This document shows positions 1 through 6,188 of a stretch of 15,263 nt of DNA, piece after piece (the stretch's first letter is position 1; each line of letters starts with the position of its first letter). This DNA comes from Desulfocapsa sp. (GTDB taxonomy: Bacteria > Desulfobacterota > Desulfobulbia > Desulfobulbales > Desulfocapsaceae). The position numbers and the translations under genes were made by a program. Under the pieces are notes generated by a model. That model ran no database searches and was not told the origin of the DNA. It saw only the letters and a list, made by a program, of their open reading frames with translations. The stretch spans positions 1 through 15,263 of the forward strand of contig JAOZTO010000008.1 in assembly GCA_029942265.1 (NCBI GenBank), given 5' to 3'.

Positions 1-55
1 GATCGATCAAGAAAAATGGTCAACTCAAGCTGTTTGGTAACTTTGCGACAGAACC
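1..55. mobile_element. Terminal end of an IS6-family insertion sequence (partial)
   Basis: The segment at 39-55, read on the minus strand, begins GGTTCTGTCGCAAAGTT. This is nearly identical to the terminal inverted repeat of IS6-family elements of the IS257/IS431 type (known consensus GGTTCTGTTGCAAAGTT, recalled from memory). The element would occupy bases 1-55 and continue to the left of the window, with the flanking 8-bp target duplication expected at 56-63 (aatattta). An open plus-strand frame from base 3 runs through the repeat to a stop at 90-92 and could be a read-through transposase tail. A second frame stops at 38-40. Neither is long enough to identify. The boundary lies 13 bp beyond the stop codon of the TlpA-like gene. 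Confidence 0.5.
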
Positions 56-68
56 AATATTTACGGTA

Positions 69-578
69 TCACTGCTCTATAAATTGCTCTAGCATCTGTA
101 TGTATCTGGAAGAATCCCATCTGGCCGGGCCGATGAATTTTCTCACAACCACCCCTTTTTTGTTAATGATATAGGTTTCCGGTACGCCTGTGAGACCATA
201 TTGTGCTCCCACAATATTTTTCTGATCATCAAGGATTGGCATAGTAAGCCCAAGTTTTCCAGCAAAACTGTCTGCTAGAGCAGGATCATCCTTGTTGAGT
301 ATGGCAAGCATTGTAAACGTGTCTTTTGGAAATCGTTCGTACAGTTTTTGCATTGAAGGCATCTCCTCACGACACGGCCCACACCATGTCGCCCAGAAGT
401 TCACAAAAACGACCTGCCCCTTCAACTCGGAGAGTTTCCATGTTTTTCCCTGTCTATCAACAAGAGTAAAATCAGGAGCAGGTTTGCCGACGGTTGCAAC
501 CTCTGGGGCAGAGCCGCAAGATGCCATACTCAATAGCACACAAGAAAATAACAATGTTAAGTACAAATATTTTTTCAT
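69..578 (-). CDS. TlpA/ResA-like thioredoxin lipoprotein
   Basis: Predicted membrane-anchored thiol-disulfide oxidoreductase facing the periplasm, 169 aa. A hydrophobic signal ends in a lipobox-like M-A-S-C with Cys21 as the lipidated residue. An AhpC/TSA-Redoxin-type fold follows, with the active site W-C66-G-P-C69 and the cis-proline loop G-V-P133. TlpA/ResA family members usually reduce apocytochrome or other envelope thiols, whereas the neighbouring DsbA/DsbB pair oxidises; which role applies here cannot be read from sequence. The ATG at 576-578 is chosen because it starts the signal peptide. A TTG at 597-599 in the same frame would add seven residues, and neither start has a clear ribosome binding site. 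It is the last gene of the minus-strand operon, 43 bp after the DsbA-like gene. Confidence 0.88.
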   Translation of the reverse strand: MKKYLYLTLLFSCVLLSMASCGSAPEVATVGKPAPDFTLVDRQGKTWKLSELKGQVVFVNFWATWCGPCREEMPSMQKLYERFPKDTFTMLAILNKDDPALADSFAGKLGLTMPILDDQKNIVGAQYGLTGVPETYIINKKGVVVRKFIGPARWDSSRYIQMLEQFIEQ

Positions 579-621
579 AGTAACCAGTAGATCCAGCAAC
601 TTGCCGGAACCACATGCACTC

Positions 622-1275
622 CTACTTTTTATAAGCTGCTTTAACTTCTGACTGAATCAATGCCTGAAGCTGTTGATAACCAAACTCCTGTAACGGCTTG
701 CCATTAACAAAATAGCCAGGGGTTTTTCGAACATTCAATGCCTTCGCATCAGCAATATCCTGGGCAATAAGCTTTGCAATTTCAGGGTCATTCATATCTT
801 TTTTGAGACGTTCCATGTCAAGACCTGCTTCAGGAAGAAACTCCCATACTCGCTGGGGTTGCGGATTGCTATGGCTGGCCCAGTAAGGTTGGGATTTAAA
901 CATGACATCCAGAGTTTCCCAATATTTCCCCTGTTTTTTGGCAGCTTCAAGAATCGTAACAAAATATTCCGCACCATCATGGAACGGAGCATAGCGAAGC
1001 ACAAGTTTTATTTGACCGGGATTATCATCCATCATCTGCCTCACAAAAGGTGCAAAGGCAGCGCAGGTTTCACATGCCGGATCCATAAACTCAACAATAT
1101 ACACTTTTGCATCATCACTGCCAAGTGTTTGAGAGTGGTCTCTTACAAAGGTTGAAATATTTTCCTGTGCCATAAAACTTGCTTTTTCAGCCTGCCTATC
1201 TTTGTACCACGAACTAACAAACATAAATCCAAAAATCAGGGCAAGACTTGCTACTGCCAGTATTGCATTTTTCAT
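622..1275 (-). CDS. DsbA-like thiol:disulfide oxidoreductase, membrane anchored
   Basis: 217-aa protein with one N-terminal hydrophobic segment (about residues 4-22), followed by a DsbA/BdbD-type thioredoxin domain. The catalytic pair is C68-E-T-C71 within D-P-A-C-E-T-C, and T185-P186-G is the cis-proline loop facing it. The central helical insertion typical of DsbA proteins fits residues about 95-175. It probably introduces or isomerises disulfides in exported proteins and is recycled by the DsbB-like protein encoded just upstream; their genes overlap by 4 bases (ATGA), which implies translational coupling. A good ribosome binding site (GAGGAG, 8 nt before the ATG) supports the start. The anchor appears uncleaved, so it likely stays at the outer face of the inner membrane. 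Confidence 0.88.
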   Translation of the reverse strand: MKNAILAVASLALIFGFMFVSSWYKDRQAEKASFMAQENISTFVRDHSQTLGSDDAKVYIVEFMDPACETCAAFAPFVRQMMDDNPGQIKLVLRYAPFHDGAEYFVTILEAAKKQGKYWETLDVMFKSQPYWASHSNPQPQRVWEFLPEAGLDMERLKKDMNDPEIAKLIAQDIADAKALNVRKTPGYFVNGKPLQEFGYQQLQALIQSEVKAAYKK

Positions 1276-1709
1276 TTAATCATTCTCCTCTGTAAAATAC
1301 ATAATAATGCGATAATTGCCGAAAATGCGAGCAAGGAAAGCATTGGAATTGTGATAAAACCAAATAAATCAATATATTCTTCTGTGCATGAAACTCCCTG
1401 TGTACAAGGCTGTATGCTTTCAGGAATAATACCGGAATAGAGCAAAGTATGATAAAGGGCAACCAGCCAGCCGGCAATGGCCAGGGGCAAAGAATACTTC
1501 ACTACACTCTTGTCAAAAGACAAAAGTCCTGCACCTAAAATTAACACTAGAGGAAACAACGATATCCTCTGATACCAACACAGTACACATGGAGCAAACT
1601 CCATTACAGAGCTGAAAAATATACTTATGGCAGTCGATACACTGACAAGAAGCCAGCATAGAAAAAGTATGGTCCAATTTGTGTTGGACTGCGGTTCAGA
1701 TGGTGACAT
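1272..1709 (-). CDS. dsbB: DsbB/BdbC-like disulfide bond formation membrane protein
   Basis: 145-aa inner-membrane protein with four predicted hydrophobic helices (about 12-34, 48-65, 73-92, 116-138). It carries the two cysteine pairs that define DsbB: C41-V-L-C44 followed by W-Y-Q-R in the first periplasmic part, and C102-x5-C108 in the second. The known role is to take electrons from a DsbA partner and pass them to quinone. The compact length fits the BdbC branch better than the longer E. coli DsbB. Its stop overlaps the start of the DsbA-like gene, so the pair is made together. GGAG lies 8 nt upstream of the ATG. The gene follows the ABC permease gene by 45 bp. Confidence 0.9.
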   Translation of the reverse strand: MSPSEPQSNTNWTILFLCWLLVSVSTAISIFFSSVMEFAPCVLCWYQRISLFPLVLILGAGLLSFDKSVVKYSLPLAIAGWLVALYHTLLYSGIIPESIQPCTQGVSCTEEYIDLFGFITIPMLSLLAFSAIIALLCILQRRMIK

Positions 1710-1754
1710 AAAGGGACTCCCAAAAAAAGTGACGAATAGAATGACAATTTGTTT

Positions 1755-2999
1755 TTATTTTGAAAAAAGAGTTTCTCGTATACCTGCCCTGCTTAATCTA
1801 TAGTTGTTCCATACTCCGGTAATAACAGCTGTAAAACATGTGGCAACAAATCCACAGATAAAGACAAGAGGCTGCAAGGTAACAGGTAAAGGAACCTGTA
1901 TAGCCTTACTGTTCTTCATTTGATGCATTCCTTCCGGATTTGGAGCAAGATTCCATGGAAGTGTTAAAGACACTTCCATGTTAGAGAATCCCTGTATAAC
2001 AAGATATCCCACCACCATTCCTCCTATCGCAGCGATTGCACTAATTGTAAAAATTTCTGCACTGGAATAGAGCAAAATATCTTTCTTCTGCCATCCTATT
2101 GTCTGCATCAAACCTATTTGCCAGCGTTGTTCCTCCTGTCTGCCAACAATAAGCCAGCAGGTAAAAAACAGAGTAAACAAAATAGTTATAAAGCTTAACA
2201 GACGTGATGCCGTAGAGCTGATTCTCGCAAACCCCTGCATCATCTCCCCTATGGAATCAGGTGAAGAAACAAGACTGCTCGGGATAATCTTCTGTATTTG
2301 CTGCGTTACTGCTTTCTTGTCTGTGCCCAGAACAAGACTTGCTGACAAAAGGTTTACAGAATCCTTATCCATCCCAGCAAGTTCCCGTGCATCGTCCAGA
2401 GAAATATAAAAATTTGCAGCAGCAAGTGCGGCTCCGCTTTTAATTTTACTGATACCAACAATATGAAACAACCGTTCGCCTAAATGAATAGTCGCACCAG
2501 GTTTGAGCGAATGAAACCGTGCATAATGACTCTCGACAACTGTTTCGCCACTGTTTTGCAGACTGCGCCCTTTTGAAATCCATTGCAATACCTTAGCAGG
2601 GCCTCTGTCAGTGGAATTTTTATCTACTCCTGTAATCGTGATAAAATTTTTCTTTTCTTGATGCCAAAGAAGGATCGCACTATCCAGTTCTTGGATTTCC
2701 GTAAGTTCACTTATATTTTGTACTATGTTTTTATCAATAACCTGATTAGAGAATGGCAGTTTAATAGCACTGTCGTTCTCCTTGATTTGTCTTTTTCCGT
2801 CTGCTCCCAGTTGGATTAGCAAATCACTTTCAATTCTACTGAAAGGGAGACTAACAAGTGCAGTATAGCTTGCGCCAATCGAGGATATTGTAATAAAAAA
2901 AGCAACACCCAGCACAATGCCAGCCACCAGCCACCCCGAACGTTTCCAATTACGACATCCGGCTTTTACTCCTTGTCGAATAAGAGATGTGATTTCCAT
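1755..2999 (-). CDS. ABC transporter permease, MacB/FtsX type (second permease)
   Basis: 414-aa integral membrane subunit with the architecture of MacB/LolC/LolE permeases. One N-terminal helix (about 22-45) is followed by a periplasmic domain of roughly 220 residues and three C-terminal helices of the FtsX core. The motif before the second helix (E-E-Q-R-W-Q-I-G-L-M-Q-T-I-G-W) corresponds to the E-R-T-x-E-I-G-x-x-K-A-x-G coupling helix of the family, but is degenerate. It should pair with the permease encoded at 4096-5352 and the ATPase between them, giving a heterodimeric exporter or extraction machine. I prefer the ATG at 2997-2999, which has an AGGTGA site 5 nt before it. A GTG at 3006-3008 is also possible and would overlap the upstream stop as GTGA. 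Substrate unknown. Confidence 0.85.
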   Translation of the reverse strand: MEITSLIRQGVKAGCRNWKRSGWLVAGIVLGVAFFITISSIGASYTALVSLPFSRIESDLLIQLGADGKRQIKENDSAIKLPFSNQVIDKNIVQNISELTEIQELDSAILLWHQEKKNFITITGVDKNSTDRGPAKVLQWISKGRSLQNSGETVVESHYARFHSLKPGATIHLGERLFHIVGISKIKSGAALAAANFYISLDDARELAGMDKDSVNLLSASLVLGTDKKAVTQQIQKIIPSSLVSSPDSIGEMMQGFARISSTASRLLSFITILFTLFFTCWLIVGRQEEQRWQIGLMQTIGWQKKDILLYSSAEIFTISAIAAIGGMVVGYLVIQGFSNMEVSLTLPWNLAPNPEGMHQMKNSKAIQVPLPVTLQPLVFICGFVATCFTAVITGVWNNYRLSRAGIRETLFSK

Positions 3000-3004
3000 T
3001 GTAC

Positions 3005-3418
3005 TCACCTTACTTCTTTATCAAGCAGGATTTTCAAATCATCCAGTGACCAGTTTCCCTCTACTCGTTTAAAGGGACTGGCACCGGTAGGAAATCCCTG
3101 CAAACTGATCTCTCTTCCTTCAATAGTGAATTTTGACTGATCATTAATCAATATCAGCATGGGAATATGGCCTGTGATATTTTTTTTCTTGCTAAATGTT
3201 TTTCCGGATTTCTGGTCTACATCGTACCATTCAGCCTGCACTCTATCTCCATATTCAGCAAGAAGCGTTTTGATTTGAGCAACGGTTGGGCGCATGGGGC
3301 CGTGATTCATAAAAAGAATATCAACCTTTGTCGCAGCTGATGCGGTGGAATACAGAACAAAAAACAGCAGAAGAAATGTAAAAGAAAATGATGCAATTTG
3401 TTTGGATATATTATTCAT
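3005..3418 (-). CDS. Small periplasmic thioredoxin-fold-like protein without CxxC
   Basis: 137-aa protein with a cleavable signal peptide (cleavage likely after A-S-A, residue 28). The mature part follows a thioredoxin order: strand V-D-I-L-F-M-N, helix about 43-57, strand V-Q-A-E-W-Y-D-V-D, helix, then T-G-H-I-P86 in the place of the cis-proline loop and a hairpin (K-F-T-I-E-G-R-E-I). The position of the catalytic CxxC reads N-H-G-P-M-R-P, and the whole protein contains no cysteine, so redox catalysis is unlikely. Its gene overlaps the ATPase stop by 8 bases (ATGAATAA) and sits between ABC genes, which suggests a periplasmic accessory or substrate-handling role. No firm family name. Upstream in-frame codons overlap the ATPase gene and look like non-coding extension. 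Confidence 0.75.
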   Translation of the reverse strand: MNNISKQIASFSFTFLLLFFVLYSTASAATKVDILFMNHGPMRPTVAQIKTLLAEYGDRVQAEWYDVDQKSGKTFSKKKNITGHIPMLILINDQSKFTIEGREISLQGFPTGASPFKRVEGNWSLDDLKILLDKEVR

Positions 3419-4103
3419 GATATGTGACCTCTCCGTCCTGCATATAAAGTGAGCGATTAGACAACTTTGTGATTTCACGGTCATGGGTGACCATAAACAG
3501 GGTAACTCCCTGTTCGACATTAAGCGAAACAAGGAGATCTAGAATTTCCTTCCCTGTTGTTGAATCAAGATTTCCTGTGGGTTCATCACAAAAAAGAATG
3601 GATGGCTTGTTGACCAAAGCCCTTGCAATTGTTACCCGTTGCCGTTCCCCACCTGAAAGTTTTGCCGGAAGATGATCTGCCCTTCCTGACAATCCCATTT
3701 GGTCCAGCAGGCTTTGTGCCCGTTCGTTACGTTCTTTTTCCGGTATTTTGACAGGATAAAGTGGAAAAGCGACATTCTCAAGGGCACTCAAAGTGGGGAT
3801 AAGATGAAAATCCTGAAAGACAAAACCCACAGATTTCCTTCGCATAAGGGCCAGTTGATCTTCATCAAGTGCGACAATCTCACGTCCCTGTAACACAATT
3901 GAGCCTGTATCCGGTTTCTCAAAACCGGCAATAAGGCCAAGCAGGGTGGTTTTTCCAGAACCTGACGAACCAACAAGTGTTACAAACTCCCCCTGTTCCA
4001 CACAAAAACTTACATTTTGAACAGGTTTCACCGAACCAAAATGTTTACTTATTTTTTTAACCGTGATTGCAGACACTGCTTCTTTTTTACACTTTTCATT
4101 CAT
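3411..4103 (-). CDS. ABC transporter ATPase, MacB/LolD type
   Basis: 230-aa cytoplasmic ATPase with all canonical parts: Walker A G45-S-S-G-S-G-K-T52, Q-loop glutamine Q97, signature L-S-G-G-E-R-Q-R (149-156), Walker B I-L-F-C-D-E (169-174), D-loop N-L-D and switch histidine H207. The sequence P-T-G-N-L-D after Walker B is typical of the LolD/MacB/FtsE subfamily, which powers extraction or export across the envelope. The start at 4101-4103 overlaps the upstream permease stop by 8 bases (ATGAATGA), so translation is likely coupled. Reading further upstream in the same frame gives only permease-overlapping sequence that does not resemble an ABC N terminus. It serves the two permeases on either side. 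Confidence 0.95.
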   Translation of the reverse strand: MNEKCKKEAVSAITVKKISKHFGSVKPVQNVSFCVEQGEFVTLVGSSGSGKTTLLGLIAGFEKPDTGSIVLQGREIVALDEDQLALMRRKSVGFVFQDFHLIPTLSALENVAFPLYPVKIPEKERNERAQSLLDQMGLSGRADHLPAKLSGGERQRVTIARALVNKPSILFCDEPTGNLDSTTGKEILDLLVSLNVEQGVTLFMVTHDREITKLSNRSLYMQDGEVTYHE

Positions 4104-5352
4104 AACGGAGTACCTCTGATGTTTGTAATCGTGAAACTGCTCTGCCCGCACTCCACACTGTGCCAAGGCCAAGAAGCACTGGAACAGCACAACATAATAC
4201 GAGCAGTTGAGGAGAAAAATCCATCTGTAACTGAACCTTCCGGAATAACTGTTCAGCACCACCTGGCAAGAAATGCGGTATGGGAGCCATATCCCAAGGG
4301 ACCGGGATAGCAATAGTGATGTGGGAAAACCCCCATGCAGCAAGAACACCACCAAAAACGCCCAATACTGTTCCTATAAAGATATAGAGTCCGTTTTCTG
4401 CCAGCAACTGAGTACGAATATCAGCTCCCGTCCAGCCAACAGCCTTCATAGTACCGATTTCTTTAGTACGTTCAGCGATTGCAGCGGAAGCGTTACGAAC
4501 CACAAGAAGCATTGCAAGAAAGAATACCATGCCTGATATCAGTGCTGAAAACCGCTGGGTAAGGTTAAACATACTCCCCAGTAATTGTTTAAAAGAATCA
4601 GGAGTTGCAACACTGGTTTTTTCACCAAGCATCTCCCGTATCTGCTCGGCCAGATCTTCAGTTTTGTCACGATCTGCCTGAATAAACAGTATATTGCTAT
4701 CCTGTGGTTCAAAGCTGTGTATCTCTTTTACACCTGCGGCTTTCGAGGCAATCAGTTGCGCCTCCTGCAAAGGAATATAGAGATTCGCCGTACCAATCTG
4801 GCTAATTTGTGACGCATCAACCAAACCTGCAATAATGAACGACTCTCCACCAATTGTAACATTGTCTCCAATTCCAATGGAGTTTTGCTCTGCCCAGACA
4901 ATTTCGGCCAAAGCTTTTTCTGTGTCAGTTTCTGTCAGCATTCGTCCTTCAAGGACAGCACTACGCAATAAGGCAGGACCTGCTTTGTCTGTAGCGTTCA
5001 TGCCGACAACTATTTGAAAAACATCCTCAGAAAAATCCCAAAACAGAACTGCCTGACTGACCGACTGTATTCCGGGTAGCTGTTCAATCTCAATTCGTTG
5101 TTGATTTGTGATAGGAGCTACCGAACATGGCAAAACCGGCCCAGCCATCTGTTCCGGTACGTCTCCTGATTTTTGTACGGTTATGTTTGCACCGATATCG
5201 TTTAATGGTGCTTGAAATGCCTTTTCCAATGCGCCGGAAAGCAGTGTGACACAGATCAGAATAGTGGTGACAAGTGCCACCATTCCAATATTGACAACAG
5301 ATCTCCGTCCTCGCTTTGTCAGCTCACTTATAAGATACTTTCTGTTAATCAT
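4096..5352 (-). CDS. ABC transporter permease, MacB/FtsX type (first permease)
   Basis: 418-aa permease with an N-terminal helix (about 18-40), a MacB-type periplasmic core domain (about 45-265) and three C-terminal helices with the FtsX coupling motif E-R-T-K-E-I-G-T-M-K-A-V-G-W just after the first of them. The intact coupling motif contrasts with the degenerate one in its partner permease at 1755-2999, as often seen in heterodimers. A strong ribosome binding site (AAAGGAG, GGAG 9 nt before ATG) fixes the start at 5350-5352. The first 21 residues of the longer frame are not supported. Separated from the upstream small gene by 154 bp full of inverted repeats, so an internal promoter, processing or attenuation site is possible here. 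Confidence 0.92.
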   Translation of the reverse strand: MINRKYLISELTKRGRRSVVNIGMVALVTTILICVTLLSGALEKAFQAPLNDIGANITVQKSGDVPEQMAGPVLPCSVAPITNQQRIEIEQLPGIQSVSQAVLFWDFSEDVFQIVVGMNATDKAGPALLRSAVLEGRMLTETDTEKALAEIVWAEQNSIGIGDNVTIGGESFIIAGLVDASQISQIGTANLYIPLQEAQLIASKAAGVKEIHSFEPQDSNILFIQADRDKTEDLAEQIREMLGEKTSVATPDSFKQLLGSMFNLTQRFSALISGMVFFLAMLLVVRNASAAIAERTKEIGTMKAVGWTGADIRTQLLAENGLYIFIGTVLGVFGGVLAAWGFSHITIAIPVPWDMAPIPHFLPGGAEQLFRKVQLQMDFSPQLLVLCCAVPVLLGLGTVWSAGRAVSRLQTSEVLRYE

Positions 5353-5398
5353 GGGGTTGGTCTCCTTTGATTTCGAAAGTGATATTCTTTTGAACCTG

Positions 5399-5445
5399 AA
5401 TTGAGCAGTGAACAATCCTCCCGAGGATCACGCAACTACTCAATT
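5399..5445 (-). repeat. Nested inverted repeat in the ABC operon leader
   Basis: The outer arms at 5399-5409 and 5435-5445 (aattgagcagt / actactcaatt) pair with a single mismatch. Inside them atcctc/gaggat (5415-5420, 5423-5428) forms a second perfect palindrome. It lies about 50 bp upstream of the permease start. No T-run follows on either strand, so it is more likely an operator, an mRNA-processing stem or an attenuator than a classical terminator. A further pair, ACCTGAA at 5394-5400 and TTCAGGT at 5479-5485, brackets the region. Confidence 0.45.
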
Positions 5446-5484
5446 TCGAGTTCCAAAAACTCAGATTAAGAAGCAAAGTTCAGG

Positions 5485-5509
5485 TGATTGCAACACCTTC
5501 ATGCAATCA
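5485..5509 (-). terminator. Stem-loop overlapping the stop codon of the small secreted protein gene
   Basis: A perfect 8-bp inverted repeat (tgattgca at 5485-5492, tgcaatca at 5502-5509) has a 9-nt loop. Its minus-strand 5' arm includes the TGA stop of the gene ending at 5507. There is no U-tract after it, so it is a weak terminator at best, or an mRNA 3'-end stabiliser. Confidence 0.35.
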
Positions 5510-5926
5510 AATAAGAAAGGACTGATGTTGGATAAACAGTGGAGGGGGGTGGTTGTGAGGAGTGTTGCCAACGCCTGCAAGATACTTTTGCACAGGAACC
5601 GAACACATCACCTCAAGAAGTATTGAAGTACTAAACAAAGGGATAAACCCTGGTAATACTATTACGTTTTGTTGAATTTGCTCAATTTTCAGGCGTTGAA
5701 AATGCTCAAGCGGAAGAGTGGTTGCTGTAGATCCTTCTTTCTTTTGTGCGAACATATGACAAGGAGGAAGCTCCTCATCGCCCTGTAGGGTTTCCCCGCC
5801 GCTGAAAGGGCAGTTGTTTGTATTTTTTTGTTCACAATCAAGCTTTGTAGCGTAACAAGCAGGTAGACTACTGACACCACTACACAGGAAAATGACAATA
5901 AACATGATAGTGACAAGGATTCGCAT
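5507..5926 (-). CDS. Small secreted cysteine-containing protein, unknown function
   Basis: 139-aa protein that I do not recognise. Residues 3-20 form a hydrophobic signal. The region after it holds spaced cysteines: C24, C31, C39 (in N-C-P-F) and C56-H-M, the last after L-P-P. A second hydrophobic stretch lies at about 88-112 and may be a membrane segment. The C terminus is His/Pro-rich and ends N-H-P-P-P-L-F-I-Q-H-Q-S-F-L-I. The Cys/His pattern could bind metal or form disulfides, consistent with the Dsb/TlpA genes farther down the operon; this is inference. The ATG at 5924-5926 starts the signal peptide but has no ribosome binding site. An upstream in-frame start would add 12 residues. It is the first gene of the minus-strand block. 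Confidence 0.65.
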   Translation of the reverse strand: MRILVTIMFIVIFLCSGVSSLPACYATKLDCEQKNTNNCPFSGGETLQGDEELPPCHMFAQKKEGSTATTLPLEHFQRLKIEQIQQNVIVLPGFIPLFSTSILLEVMCSVPVQKYLAGVGNTPHNHPPPLFIQHQSFLI

Positions 5927-5933
5927 GACCAAG

Positions 5934-5962
5934 ATGTAACAACGTGGCACTTGTTTTGTCAA
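5934..5962 (-). promoter_or_regulatory. Candidate sigma70-type promoter for the minus-strand block
   Basis: On the minus strand a perfect -35 TTGACA (5957-5962) is followed after 17 bp by TTACAT (5934-5939) as a poor -10. Transcription would begin at about 5927, practically at the ATG at 5924-5926. That would make a leaderless message and fits the absence of a ribosome binding site. Confidence 0.35.
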
Positions 5963-6054
5963 GAAAATTCAGTCACTATTCCTGTCTGTTGTCACTCATC
6001 GTTTTGATATATCTGACAACCGGATTGCGTTAACTCCTCCGTAAATATTCGGGT

Positions 6055-6072
6055 TGGGCTCAAAACAGCCCA
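6055..6072. repeat. Small hairpin/operator-like palindrome in the divergent control region
   Basis: tgggct (6055-6060) and agccca (6067-6072) form a perfect 6-bp stem with loop caaaac. Flanking bases extend the pairing imperfectly. It lies between the two divergent blocks and has no T-run, so an operator or a weak structure is more likely than a terminator. Confidence 0.3.
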
Positions 6073-6092
6073 GACCACTGAATTGTAAATGT

Positions 6093-6122
6093 TTGGATAC
6101 TATTCCGAAAACAGTTGATAAT
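6093..6122 (+). promoter_or_regulatory. Weak candidate promoter for the 393-aa protein gene
   Basis: TTGGAT (6093-6098), an 18-bp spacer and GATAAT (6117-6122, 5 of 6 to TATAAT) lie about 67 bp before the start codon at 6189. The -35 is poor. The only other AT-rich stretch (6158-6174) has no partner box. Confidence 0.3.
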
Positions 6123-6188
6123 GAATAGTGATTCAGTTATTATTTGTTCACATTGATTTTTTTTTAATAAAAATTGAGGCGAAAACAC

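Noticed and set aside
3419..3532. Longer N terminus of the thioredoxin-like protein
   Set aside because: It would overlap the ABC ATPase gene by over 100 bases and would place the signal peptide internally.
4104..4355. Longer N terminus of the ABC ATPase
   Set aside because: The added frame lies wholly inside the permease gene and does not resemble any ABC N terminus.
5408..5626. Plus-strand 72-aa reading frame
   Set aside because: No ribosome binding site, overlaps the palindromic leader and the minus-strand secreted protein gene; composition not protein-like.
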